From: Eudoraea sp.
GTDB lineage: Bacteria > Bacteroidota > Bacteroidia > Flavobacteriales > Flavobacteriaceae
NCBI GenBank assembly: GCA_013041785.1
Contig: JABDRK010000082.1
Location: 1 to 10,456, forward strand
Direction of reading: 5' to 3'
DNA length: 10,456 nucleotides
Positions 1 to 6,348 of this stretch are shown here, piece after piece. The notes under the pieces were generated by a model. That model was not told where the DNA came from, searched no databases, and saw only the letters and a list, made by a program, of their open reading frames with translations. A program made the position numbers and the translations under genes. How positions within the stretch are numbered: position 1 is the first letter of the stretch; each line of letters opens with the position of its first letter.

Positions 1-660
1 CTGCTGGGGTACAGGATCTGGCTGGGTTATATCCCAATAAACGGGTTGGAACCTACCTTTGACCGTGCGCCCAACAATTGGGCGAACTATATCGACCTGA
101 AGGTTTTGGGAACCCATATGTATAAGGCAGATTACGATCCTGAGGGAATACTAAGCACCCTGCCTTCCATCGCCACTTCCTTATTGGGGATTTTTACCGG
201 ATTCATTCTGGTAAGCAAAAAGGCAAACAAAGAATGGATTTTAGCCGGGCTGGGTATCCTGATGATCCTATTGGGGAATTTGTGGGACCTCGTTTTTCCC
301 ATCAACAAAGCAATATGGACCAGTAGCTATGTGCTGGCGACTGCCGGCTGGGCAAATTTGTTCCTGGCAGCGATATATTTTTTGACGGATGTCCAGGGTC
401 TGCGCTTTGGCAGTATTTTCAAATATGCGGGGGCCAATGCCATTACCGTATATTTCCTGTCGAGCTTTATCAGCTCTTTGTTCTACAAGATTCAGGTGAG
501 TCCAGGTACTTCCCTGCATCAGTGGGTATTCCAAAACCTTTATGTACATGAATTTATGGCAATGAAGCTGTCTTCCTTACTTTATGGACTAACGGTTATA
601 GCCTTTTACCTGCTGTTGGCATACGTGATGTACCGCAAGAAAATATTTATCAAGGTCTGA
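1..660 (+). CDS. Membrane acyltransferase-like protein (COG4299/NagX, DUF5009 type), C-terminal part
   Basis: Partial gene: the frame is open to the left edge, so the 219 visible residues are the C-terminal part of a larger protein. A TTG at 46 is internal, not a start. The segment around residues 40-65 (HMYKADYDPEGILSTLPSIA) is the hallmark of the heparan-alpha-glucosaminide N-acetyltransferase-like COG4299 family, whose full members are usually about 350-400 residues. At least five hydrophobic segments are visible, roughly at residues 50-70, 80-100, 108-128, 138-156 and 193-212, ending in a short basic tail (YRKKIFIKV), so it is an inner-membrane protein. In this family the best studied relative acetylates terminal glucosamine across a membrane; bacterial NagX homologues are linked to amino-sugar use. 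The substrate here is unknown. It converges with riboflavin synthase across 20 bp, with no clear terminator between them. Confidence 0.8.
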   Translation: MLGYRIWLGYIPINGLEPTFDRAPNNWANYIDLKVLGTHMYKADYDPEGILSTLPSIATSLLGIFTGFILVSKKANKEWILAGLGILMILLGNLWDLVFPINKAIWTSSYVLATAGWANLFLAAIYFLTDVQGLRFGSIFKYAGANAITVYFLSSFISSLFYKIQVSPGTSLHQWVFQNLYVHEFMAMKLSSLLYGLTVIAFYLLLAYVMYRKKIFIKV

Positions 661-680
661 CCCCTGAGGCACAGCCTTAA

Positions 681-1271
681 TTACTGATGGGATTCTAATA
701 GTCGGGCTACGTACTTCCCGATAACATCAAATTCGAGATTGACTACACTTCCAATTTTGTAGTCCTTAAAACGCGTATTGTCATAGGTGTAAGGGATAAT
801 GGCTACGCTAAAAGTATTTTCCCCGGAATCAACCACGGTTAAGCTAACCCCATCTACACTCACGGAGCCCTTTTCGATGGTTACATTGTTCAATTTGGAA
901 TCGTATTCAAAGGTATACATCCAGCTACCTTCCAGGGTTTTGACTGCAGTACAAACGGCGGTCTGGTCTACATGACCCTGTACAATATGACCGTCCAGGC
1001 GATCGCCCAGGACCATCGACCTTTCCAGATTCACATGATTCCCAACGGCAAGCAGGCCTAAATTACTTTTCTGGAGGGTCTCCTGAATGGCCGTAACCGT
1101 ATAGGTGTCTCCATTGACCGCGACTACCGTAAGGCACACCCCGTTATGAGCCACGCTCTGGTCTATTTTCAGTTCATTGGCAATACCTGCTTTAATGGTA
1201 ATATGCAGGTTCCCGCCTTCTTTTTCCAGCTTGGCTACCTGTCCGAGGCTTTCTATGATCCCAGTAAACAT
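681..1271 (-). CDS. ribE: Riboflavin synthase, alpha subunit
   Basis: Catalyses the last step of vitamin B2 synthesis, the dismutation of two 6,7-dimethyl-8-ribityllumazines to riboflavin plus a pyrimidinedione that is recycled by lumazine synthase. Cytosolic homotrimer. The 196 residues show the family's duplicated lumazine-binding barrel. The N-terminal domain (about 1-87) opens with the signature MFTGIIE and carries NGVCLTVV at 43-50. The C-terminal domain (about 88-196) carries GHIVQGHVD at 94-102 and the matching VDGVSLTVV at 139-147. The length is near that of characterised enzymes (about 200-215). The start is fixed by the invariant MFTGII. It is transcribed away from pdxA; no other rib gene is in the window, and the short leader has no FMN riboswitch. 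The symbol follows Bacillus usage; in E. coli this gene is ribC. Confidence 0.97.
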   Translation of the reverse strand: MFTGIIESLGQVAKLEKEGGNLHITIKAGIANELKIDQSVAHNGVCLTVVAVNGDTYTVTAIQETLQKSNLGLLAVGNHVNLERSMVLGDRLDGHIVQGHVDQTAVCTAVKTLEGSWMYTFEYDSKLNNVTIEKGSVSVDGVSLTVVDSGENTFSVAIIPYTYDNTRFKDYKIGSVVNLEFDVIGKYVARLLESHQ

Positions 1272-1288
1272 GTGTCGATGAAATTAAG

Positions 1289-1309
1289 TAGTTTTACGGC
1301 GTAAAATTA
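1289..1309. promoter_or_regulatory. Palindromic site in the ribE/pdxA divergent region
   Basis: The 59-bp region between the divergent start codons holds a perfect 15-bp palindrome, TTTTACGGCGTAAAA, at 1292-1306 (7-bp arms around a central G). Each arm extends into a near match to the Bacteroidota -7 element TAnnTTTG: TAGTTTTA at 1289-1296 on the plus strand and TAATTTTA at 1309-1302 on the minus strand. This could be overlapping divergent promoters, an operator, or both. I do not find a convincing -33 TTTG for either direction, so the promoter reading is weak; the palindrome itself is plain in the sequence. Confidence 0.4.
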
Positions 1310-1330
1310 AGACTAAAACGGGGATTTATA

Positions 1331-2377
1331 ATGAAGGATAAGGGCAAAATAAAATTGGGAATTTCCATAGGCGACCTGAACGGGATAGGTGGGGAAGTTG
1401 CCCTGAGAACTTTTGAGGATCCCCGGATGTTAGAATTTTGCACCCCGGTAATTTTTGCAAGCAATAAGATTATATCGGAACTCAAGAATACGTTAAAACT
1501 AAATATTCAATTCACAGGGATAAACGAGCCCTCCAAAAGTATTTCAGGGAAGATCAATGTGGTCAATGTATGGAAGGAAGCTCCGGAAATTCGGTTTGGT
1601 GAAGAGAGCAAGGAAGCCGGTACGTATGCCATCAAATCCCTAAGGGCAGCGGTTAATGCATTAAAAAAAGGAGATATAGACGTGTTGGTCACTGCGCCGA
1701 TCAATAAAAAGAATATTCAGGATGAGGAGTATGGTTTTCCAGGCCATACGGATTATCTCGCGGAGCAACTGGATGGACAGAGCCTGATGTTTATGGTGAC
1801 AGATACGCTAAAGGTAGGATTGCTTACAGACCATGTGGCGGTTAAGGATGTCGCAGAAAAGATTACCCCTGAATTGATCCGAACTAAGGTGCTCCTGGTG
1901 GAAAATTCACTTAGGATGGATTTCGGGATCCGAAAACCCCGGATTGCCGTATTGGGAATCAATCCGCATAGCGGGGATGATGGGGTCATAGGCAAAGAGG
2001 ATGAAAAGGTTATGAAACCTACCCCGCGAACCCTGGCAGAGGAAGGACATTTGGTATTTGGGCCTTATGCGGCAGACGGCTTTTTTGGCTCAGAAACGTA
2101 TAAGCAGTTTGATGCGGTCTTAGCCGCTTACCACGACCAGGGTCTGATACCCTTTAAAACGCTCTCTTTCGGCAAAGGCGTTAATTTCACGGCTGGCCTT
2201 TCCAAAATACGTACCTCTCCGGACCACGGAACTGCACTGGACATTGCCGGCCAGGGAACTGCCGATGCAAGTTCATTTAAGGAGGCCGTACACATGGCGC
2301 TACGGATTTATAAAAACCGTATTGAATATCAGGAACTCACAGCTAATCCCCTTAAAAAACAAAAGCTGAAGCGCTAA
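1331..2377 (+). CDS. pdxA: 4-hydroxythreonine-4-phosphate dehydrogenase PdxA
   Basis: NAD-dependent, metal-dependent oxidation of 4-phosphohydroxy-L-threonine; the product decarboxylates to 3-amino-2-oxopropyl phosphate, which PdxJ condenses with deoxyxylulose 5-phosphate in the DXP-dependent route to pyridoxal 5'-phosphate. The 348 residues open with the family motif GISIGDLNGIGGEVAL (10-25). The metal-binding histidines that match E. coli H166, H211 and H266 are seen at H168 (LLTDHVAV), H213 (NPHSGDDG) and H268 (AAYHDQGLIP). The substrate-binding HT pair is at H139-T140 (GHTDYLAE). The C-terminal signature from 284 to 312 (VNFTAGL, RTSPDHGTALDIAGQG) is intact. The enzyme normally works as a cytosolic dimer with the active site at the interface. 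Slightly longer than the E. coli protein (329) because of an insert near 60-100 and a basic tail, KKQKLKR. No Shine-Dalgarno sequence. pdxJ is not in the window. Confidence 0.97.
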   Translation: MKDKGKIKLGISIGDLNGIGGEVALRTFEDPRMLEFCTPVIFASNKIISELKNTLKLNIQFTGINEPSKSISGKINVVNVWKEAPEIRFGEESKEAGTYAIKSLRAAVNALKKGDIDVLVTAPINKKNIQDEEYGFPGHTDYLAEQLDGQSLMFMVTDTLKVGLLTDHVAVKDVAEKITPELIRTKVLLVENSLRMDFGIRKPRIAVLGINPHSGDDGVIGKEDEKVMKPTPRTLAEEGHLVFGPYAADGFFGSETYKQFDAVLAAYHDQGLIPFKTLSFGKGVNFTAGLSKIRTSPDHGTALDIAGQGTADASSFKEAVHMALRIYKNRIEYQELTANPLKKQKLKR

Positions 2378-2407
2378 AATCCACCGGCCAAATATCTTTT
2401 GTTTTCA

Positions 2408-2438
2408 ATTGTGTTATTGGAAAAAAAAAGTATCTTTG
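2408..2438 (+). promoter_or_regulatory. Bacteroidota-type promoter for yceD-rpmF
   Basis: The -7 element TATCTTTG (2431-2438) matches the Bacteroidota consensus TAnnTTTG exactly. A -33-like ATTG lies at 2408-2411 with a 19-bp spacer, matching three of four bases of TTTG, and an A-run (2421-2429) lies just upstream of the -7 box. Transcription should begin near 2444-2447, giving a leader of about 12-15 nt before the ATG at 2459. This rules out the upstream in-frame TTG at 2399 as a start, since it precedes the promoter. It is the best promoter in the window. Confidence 0.8.
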
Positions 2439-2458
2439 CACGCCTTAAACTAGTGTTA

Positions 2459-2995
2459 ATGATGGAGAAGCATAAGGAATTCAGCATTCCTTTCTCGGGA
2501 TTAAAGCAAGGAAAACACCAGTTTGATTTCAAGGTAGACAATGCGTTCTTTGACTCTTTTGGTTATCGTGAATTCAACAACGCGGATATAGACCTTATCC
2601 TGAAGCTGAATCGTATGAGTACAATGCTCGAATTGGAGTTCTATGCTCAGGGCACGGTAAATGTCGATTGCGACCTTACCAGTGAACCTTTTGATCAGCC
2701 GGTAAAAGGGAATATGGAACTTGTCGTAAAATTTGGGGAGGTATACAATGATGAAGATGATGAAATCCTCATTCTTCCCCATGGAGAGCACCAGATCAAC
2801 ATAGCACAACTGGTTTATGAAATGCTGGTATTGGCAGTACCTCAAAAGCGGGTCCACCCAGGAGTAAACGACGGAACCCTTAAATCTGAGGCTTTAAAGC
2901 GCCTGGATGAATTACAACCAAAAGAAACAAGGAAAGACGAAAATAAAACAGATCCCAGATGGGATGCCTTAAAAGATTTACTAACGGATAAATAA
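2459..2995 (+). CDS. yceD: DUF177/YceD family protein (23S rRNA accumulation protein)
   Basis: Member of the DUF177 (YceD) family, whose E. coli and plant members are needed for normal accumulation of 23S rRNA and so of the large ribosomal subunit; the mechanism is unsettled. The protein is 178 residues from ATG 2459 (a second ATG follows at 2462). Hallmarks are the N-terminal [17 protein letters not shown] (11-27), the hydrophobic [18 protein letters not shown] (117-134) and the C-terminal [11 protein letters not shown] (165-175). Most proteobacterial members carry a CxxC-like pair in the middle; here only C71 ([12 protein letters not shown]) is left, which I believe is common in flavobacteria. 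The frame is open further upstream to a TTG at 2399, but the promoter at 2408-2438 rules that start out. rpmF follows after 8 bp, the arrangement seen across bacteria. Confidence 0.9.
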   Translation: MMEKHKEFSIPFSGLKQGKHQFDFKVDNAFFDSFGYREFNNADIDLILKLNRMSTMLELEFYAQGTVNVDCDLTSEPFDQPVKGNMELVVKFGEVYNDEDDEILILPHGEHQINIAQLVYEMLVLAVPQKRVHPGVNDGTLKSEALKRLDELQPKETRKDENKTDPRWDALKDLLTDK

Positions 2996-3003
2996 GTTGC
3001 ACA

Positions 3004-3201
3004 ATGGCACATCCTAAAAGAAAAATATCTAAAACCAGGAGAGATAAAAGGCGAACACACTATAAAGCCACTGCCCCTACATTAGCCAAGGATCCGGCAA
3101 CCGGAGAATTGCACCTTTACCACAGGGCACATTGGCATGAAGGAAAATTGTATTATCGCGGACAGGTACTGATCGACAGTAATGAGGAAGTAAGCGAATA
3201 A
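3004..3201 (+). CDS. rpmF: 50S ribosomal protein L32
   Basis: Small basic protein of the large ribosomal subunit. The 65 residues begin [20 protein letters not shown], the typical L32 start, followed by [22 protein letters not shown] and the conserved YYRGQVLI near 50-57. The zinc-finger cysteines of the C+ form are absent; histidine and tyrosine stand in that region, so this is the zinc-independent form, as in E. coli. The C-terminus (DSNEEVSE) is acidic and slightly extended. It lies 8 bp after yceD with no promoter between, so the two form a bicistron closed by the terminator at 3222-3250. Confidence 0.97.
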   Translation: MAHPKRKISKTRRDKRRTHYKATAPTLAKDPATGELHLYHRAHWHEGKLYYRGQVLIDSNEEVSE

Positions 3202-3221
3202 ACAGTGATCGTAAGAATAGG

Positions 3222-3250
3222 ACTCCCACTTTAAAAGTGGGAGTTTTTTT
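3222..3250 (+). terminator. Intrinsic terminator after rpmF
   Basis: An 8-bp GC-rich stem, ACTCCCAC (3222-3229) paired with GTGGGAGT (3237-3244), closes a 7-nt loop (TTTAAAA, itself able to extend the stem) and runs into seven T residues (3244-3250). It lies 20 bp after the rpmF stop. It should end the yceD-rpmF transcript and so separate it from fabH. Confidence 0.9.
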
Positions 3251-3272
3251 ATGGACACCCATGAGCAGAATT

Positions 3273-3343
3273 ATCACATTTTCACTAGTTATTAGCGAAA
3301 AATCACTAATTTTCACCGCTTTTAAAGCCATTTTGATGGTTTT
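3273..3343 (+). promoter_or_regulatory. fabH upstream region: paired direct repeats and a small hairpin
   Basis: The 165-bp gap between rpmF and fabH must hold the promoter of fabH-accB-accC, because a terminator lies at its left end. It contains two copies of ATCAC-ATTTTCAC: 3273-3285, and 3302-3316 with two extra bases (TA) in the middle. Their ATTTTCAC cores are 31 bp apart, close to three helical turns. The second copy overlaps TAATTTTC (3307-3314), a one-mismatch -7 box. Further on, AAAGCCAT (3324-3331) can pair with ATGGTTTT (3336-3343), including one G-U pair, but no T-run follows. The repeats are seen directly; a regulatory role is inferred. Confidence 0.35.
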
Positions 3344-3366
3344 CTGGAGAAAAAACCACCTTTAGC

Positions 3367-4362
3367 ATGAGCAAAATTACAGCAGCTATAACAGCTGTAG
3401 GGGCATATGTTCCCGACTTCAGGTTGACCAACAAAGTGTTGGAGACCATGGTAGACACCACAGATGAATGGATTACTACCAGAACGGGTATTAAGGAAAG
3501 AAGAATCCTGAAAGACCCGGATAAGGGAACTTCCTTTTTAGCTATTAAAGCAGCTGAAGACCTCATTGCTAAGAGAAATCTGGATCCTAAGGAGATAGAT
3601 TTGGTTTTGCTCGGGACGGCTACGCCAGATATGCCAGTGGCATCAACTGCAGTTTATGTAGCCACCAAGATCGGGGCCACAAATGCGTTTGCCTTTGATT
3701 TACAGGCTGCCTGTTCCAACTTTCTCTTTGGGATGTCAACAGCGGCCCGTTTTATTGAATCTGGCAAGTATAAAAAAGTACTGTTAATTGGAGCAGATAA
3801 AATGTCATCTATAATCGACTATACAGACCGCACCACCTGTATCATTTTTGGAGATGGTGCCGGAGCAGTCCTGTTCGAACCCAACACCGAAGGTCTGGGA
3901 CTTTTGGATGAATATTTGCGAGTGGATGGTAGTGGAAGAGAATTCCTGAAAATTGATGCCGGGGGATCATTGATGCCTCCAACGGAGGAAACGGTAAAAG
4001 AGAAGAAACACTTTGTTTTTCAGGACGGCAAATCGGTTTTCAAATTTGCGGTCTCCAATATGGCCGACGTGGCAGCCAGAATCATGGACAGGAATAACCT
4101 CACTCATGATGATGTAAACTGGTTGGTTGCGCACCAGGCAAACAAACGTATTATCGATGCTACGGCGAAGCGTATGGAGCTGGAGGAATCGAAAGTTATG
4201 ATGAATATTGAAAAATATGGGAATACCACCTCGGCAACCCTGCCCCTGCTGTTGCATGATTATGAAGCGCAGCTAAAGAAAGGCGACGACCTTGTTTTTG
4301 CGGCCTTTGGCGGTGGATTTACCTGGGGGGCCATCTATTTAAAATGGGCGTATAACAGCTAA
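3367..4362 (+). CDS. fabH: Beta-ketoacyl-ACP synthase III (FabH)
   Basis: Starts fatty acid synthesis by condensing an acyl-CoA primer with malonyl-ACP to give a beta-ketoacyl-ACP. Cytosolic homodimer of the thiolase fold. The 331 residues are close to the usual length of about 317-335. The complete Cys-His-Asn triad is visible: C116 in DLQAACSNFLFG, H256 in WLVAHQANKRI and N286 in EKYGNTTSATLPLLL. Other signatures are TTDEWITTRTGIKERR (31-46), GDGAGAVLF (162-170) and the C-terminal AAFGGGFTWGA (312-322). The primer preference (acetyl-CoA or branched isobutyryl/isovaleryl-CoA, the latter expected where iso-fatty acids are abundant, as in flavobacteria) cannot be read safely from the sequence. 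There is no plsX before it, unlike E. coli. accB follows after 26 bp. Confidence 0.97.
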   Translation: MSKITAAITAVGAYVPDFRLTNKVLETMVDTTDEWITTRTGIKERRILKDPDKGTSFLAIKAAEDLIAKRNLDPKEIDLVLLGTATPDMPVASTAVYVATKIGATNAFAFDLQAACSNFLFGMSTAARFIESGKYKKVLLIGADKMSSIIDYTDRTTCIIFGDGAGAVLFEPNTEGLGLLDEYLRVDGSGREFLKIDAGGSLMPPTEETVKEKKHFVFQDGKSVFKFAVSNMADVAARIMDRNNLTHDDVNWLVAHQANKRIIDATAKRMELEESKVMMNIEKYGNTTSATLPLLLHDYEAQLKKGDDLVFAAFGGGFTWGAIYLKWAYNS

Positions 4363-4388
4363 TGATACAACTATAAAAATCGAATTCC

Positions 4389-4877
4389 ATGGATATTAAG
4401 GAGATTCAAAGTTTAATTAAGTTCGTGGCCAAATCAGGCGCAAGCGAGGTAAAACTTGAGACGGACGACATCAAGATTACCATCAGGACGGGTACAACGG
4501 GCTCCACGCCAGAAACTACTATTGTTCAGCAGATTCCAGTGACACAGCCTATGACACATCCTGTCATGCCCGCTGCCCCTGCTGAAGCTACGGCAGCAAC
4601 GGAGAAACCAGCTGCGGAAACTGAAGAGGATTCCCGATACATCACCATCAAATCACCGATTATCGGAACCTTCTACAGAAAACCTTCTCCGGATAAACCA
4701 CCATTTGTTGAGGTTGGGGCTTCTATAGCTAAAGGGGATGTGCTTTGTGTGATCGAGGCCATGAAACTTTTTAATGATATTGAATCAGAGGTTTCAGGCA
4801 AAATAGTCAAAGTCCTGGTGGAAGATTCCTCACCAGTGGAATTTGATCAGCCTTTATTCCTGATCGACCCTTCTTAA
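4389..4877 (+). CDS. accB: Biotin carboxyl carrier protein of acetyl-CoA carboxylase
   Basis: Carries the biotin that moves between the carboxylase (AccC) and carboxyltransferase (AccAD) sites of acetyl-CoA carboxylase. The 162 residues have the usual three parts. An N-terminal assembly region (MDIKEIQSLIKFVAKSGASEVKLE, about 1-35) contacts AccC. A flexible linker rich in Pro, Ala, Thr and Glu spans about 36-82. The biotinyl domain spans about 83-162. The biotinylated lysine is K126 in EAMKLFNDIE. The thumb loop is present (RKPSPDKPPFVEVG, 97-110), which marks a true AccB and not a generic biotinyl/lipoyl domain. Start at ATG 4389, since MDIKEI is the family's typical opening. Needs BirA, not encoded here. 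It sits between fabH (26 bp upstream) and accC (85 bp downstream). Confidence 0.96.
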   Translation: MDIKEIQSLIKFVAKSGASEVKLETDDIKITIRTGTTGSTPETTIVQQIPVTQPMTHPVMPAAPAEATAATEKPAAETEEDSRYITIKSPIIGTFYRKPSPDKPPFVEVGASIAKGDVLCVIEAMKLFNDIESEVSGKIVKVLVEDSSPVEFDQPLFLIDPS

Positions 4878-4962
4878 ATTCCTGAGTCATCAATGGCAGG
4901 TTTTTCACTCGTTCATCTGAGACCTGTATAACCAATGAAGACAAGGTATAATACTAAAGGTT

Positions 4963-6312
4963 ATGTTCAAGAAAATACTTATTGCAAACAGGGGTGAGAT
5001 CGCTATGCGGATCATCAGAACCTGTAAAGAAATGGGAATAAAAACCGTTGCGGTCTACTCCAAAGCGGATGAAGAAAGCTTGCATGTGAGATTCGCGGAC
5101 GAAGCTGTGTGCATCGGACCAGCACCGAGCAACCAGTCTTATCTCAAAATTCCCAACATTATTGCAGCGGCTGAAATCACAAACGCGGATGCTATTCATC
5201 CAGGGTATGGATTTTTATCTGAAAACGCCAAATTTTCCCGTATTTGTGCGGAACACGAGATTAAATTTATCGGTGCTTCCGGAGAACATATTGAAAAAAT
5301 GGGGGATAAGGCTACTGCCAAGGAAACCATGAAAAAGGCCGGAGTCCCAACTGTTCCCGGTTCTGATGGTTTGTTGAAGGATGTAGCAGATGCCAAGAAA
5401 ATAGCGAAGAAAATGGGCTACCCGGTTATGATCAAGGCCACTGCCGGGGGTGGAGGCAAAGGGATGCGGGCCGTATTCAGCGAGGAACAACTTGAATCGG
5501 CCTTTGAAAGTGCAGTGCAGGAGGCTGTTGCCGCTTTCGGCAATGGGGGAATGTACATGGAAAAACTTATTGAAGAACCCAGGCATATTGAAATCCAGGT
5601 GATCGGGGATCAGTTCGGAAACGCTTGTCATTTATCAGAACGGGATTGTTCCATCCAAAGAAGACACCAAAAGCTTACGGAAGAAACACCATCTCCCTTT
5701 ATGACAGACAGTCTTAGGGATGCTATGGGCGAAGCAGCAGTTAAAGCGGCAGAATATATCAAATACGAAGGTGCAGGTACGATTGAGTTCCTGGTAGACA
5801 AGCACCGTGATTTTTACTTCATGGAGATGAATACCCGGATACAGGTGGAACACCCCATTACCGAGCAGGTAGTGGATTATGACCTCATCCGCGAACAGAT
5901 TCTGGTTGCGGCAGGGGTGCCTATTACCGGGCAGAATTACTATCCCAAACTGCATTCCATTGAATGTCGGATTAATGCGGAAGACCCCTATAATAATTTT
6001 CGACCCTCACCCGGAAAGATCACGACACTGCATACTCCCGGTGGCCACGGAGTTCGTTTGGACACTCATGTTTACAGTGGTTATGTGATCCCACCACACT
6101 ACGATTCCATGATTGCCAAACTGATCACTTCAGCCCAGACCCGGGAAGAGGCGATCAATAAAATGAAGCGGGCCCTGGAGGAGTTTGTAATAGAAGGGGT
6201 TAAAACAACCATCCCTTTTCACCGTCAGCTTATGGAACACCCGGACTACCTCGCCGGGAATTACACCACGAAGTTCATGGAGGATTTTATTTTAAAACCT
6301 GAAGAAGAATAA
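4963..6312 (+). CDS. accC: Acetyl-CoA carboxylase, biotin carboxylase subunit
   Basis: ATP-dependent carboxylation of the biotin on AccB with bicarbonate, the first half-reaction of malonyl-CoA formation. The 449 residues equal the length of E. coli AccC, and motifs line up almost without offset. They are the N-terminal [17 protein letters not shown] (4-20), [13 protein letters not shown] (79-91), the ATP-grasp glycine loop TAGGGGKGM (160-168) with K116 and K158 as nucleotide ligands, the [12 protein letters not shown] segment (227-238), and the metal and catalytic [11 protein letters not shown] (288-298) with E288, N290, R292 and E296. The conserved arginine of ECRINAEDP is at 336. There is no biotinyl domain fused at the C-terminus, as expected with a separate accB. 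accA and accD are elsewhere. The preceding 85-bp gap shows no promoter or terminator, so cotranscription with fabH-accB is likely. A terminator follows at once. Confidence 0.97.
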   Translation: MFKKILIANRGEIAMRIIRTCKEMGIKTVAVYSKADEESLHVRFADEAVCIGPAPSNQSYLKIPNIIAAAEITNADAIHPGYGFLSENAKFSRICAEHEIKFIGASGEHIEKMGDKATAKETMKKAGVPTVPGSDGLLKDVADAKKIAKKMGYPVMIKATAGGGGKGMRAVFSEEQLESAFESAVQEAVAAFGNGGMYMEKLIEEPRHIEIQVIGDQFGNACHLSERDCSIQRRHQKLTEETPSPFMTDSLRDAMGEAAVKAAEYIKYEGAGTIEFLVDKHRDFYFMEMNTRIQVEHPITEQVVDYDLIREQILVAAGVPITGQNYYPKLHSIECRINAEDPYNNFRPSPGKITTLHTPGGHGVRLDTHVYSGYVIPPHYDSMIAKLITSAQTREEAINKMKRALEEFVIEGVKTTIPFHRQLMEHPDYLAGNYTTKFMEDFILKPEEE

Positions 6313-6314
6313 AT

Positions 6315-6344
6315 AAAAACTCCGATTTCGATCGGAGTTTTTTT
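6315..6344 (+). terminator. Intrinsic terminator after accC, abutting the next start codon
   Basis: A perfect 12-bp stem, AAAAACTCCGAT (6315-6326) with ATCGGAGTTTTT (6331-6342), is closed by a TTCG tetraloop (6327-6330) and followed by a T-run that ends at 6344. The core paired part is ACTCCGAT/ATCGGAGT. The 5' A-run means it could also work, more weakly, in reverse. It begins 3 nt after the accC stop and ends 4 nt before the ATG at 6349, so the next gene has almost no room for its own promoter or leader. Confidence 0.9.
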
Positions 6345-6348
6345 AGCA

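Noticed and set aside
1272..1330. A possible FMN riboswitch upstream of riboflavin synthase.
   Set aside because: The 59-bp divergent region is far too short for the RFN element and none of its conserved segments are visible.
3251..3295. A 14-codon ORF (MDTHEQNYHIFTSY) starting just after the rpmF terminator, considered as a leader peptide for fabH.
   Set aside because: It begins directly at the end of the terminator T-run, has no run of regulatory codons, and no terminator/antiterminator pair follows; the hairpin at 3324-3343 lacks a T-run.
4893..4931. A 12-codon ORF (MAGFSLVHLRPV) in the accB-accC gap, with a distant CAGGT/ACCTG inverted pair over the same stretch.
   Set aside because: Too short to support, no promoter or attenuator structure around it, and the paired arms are only 5 bp with a long loop.
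4947..4952. TATAAT ahead of accC as a sigma-70 style -10 box.
   Set aside because: It lies only 10 bp before the ATG, has no -35 partner, and the Bacteroidota housekeeping sigma factor prefers TAnnTTTG.
5215..5631. A 138-codon minus-strand open frame inside accC.
   Set aside because: It is antisense to a highly conserved enzyme gene and shows only the reverse-frame composition of that gene; similar shadows occur inside pdxA, fabH and the GntP gene.
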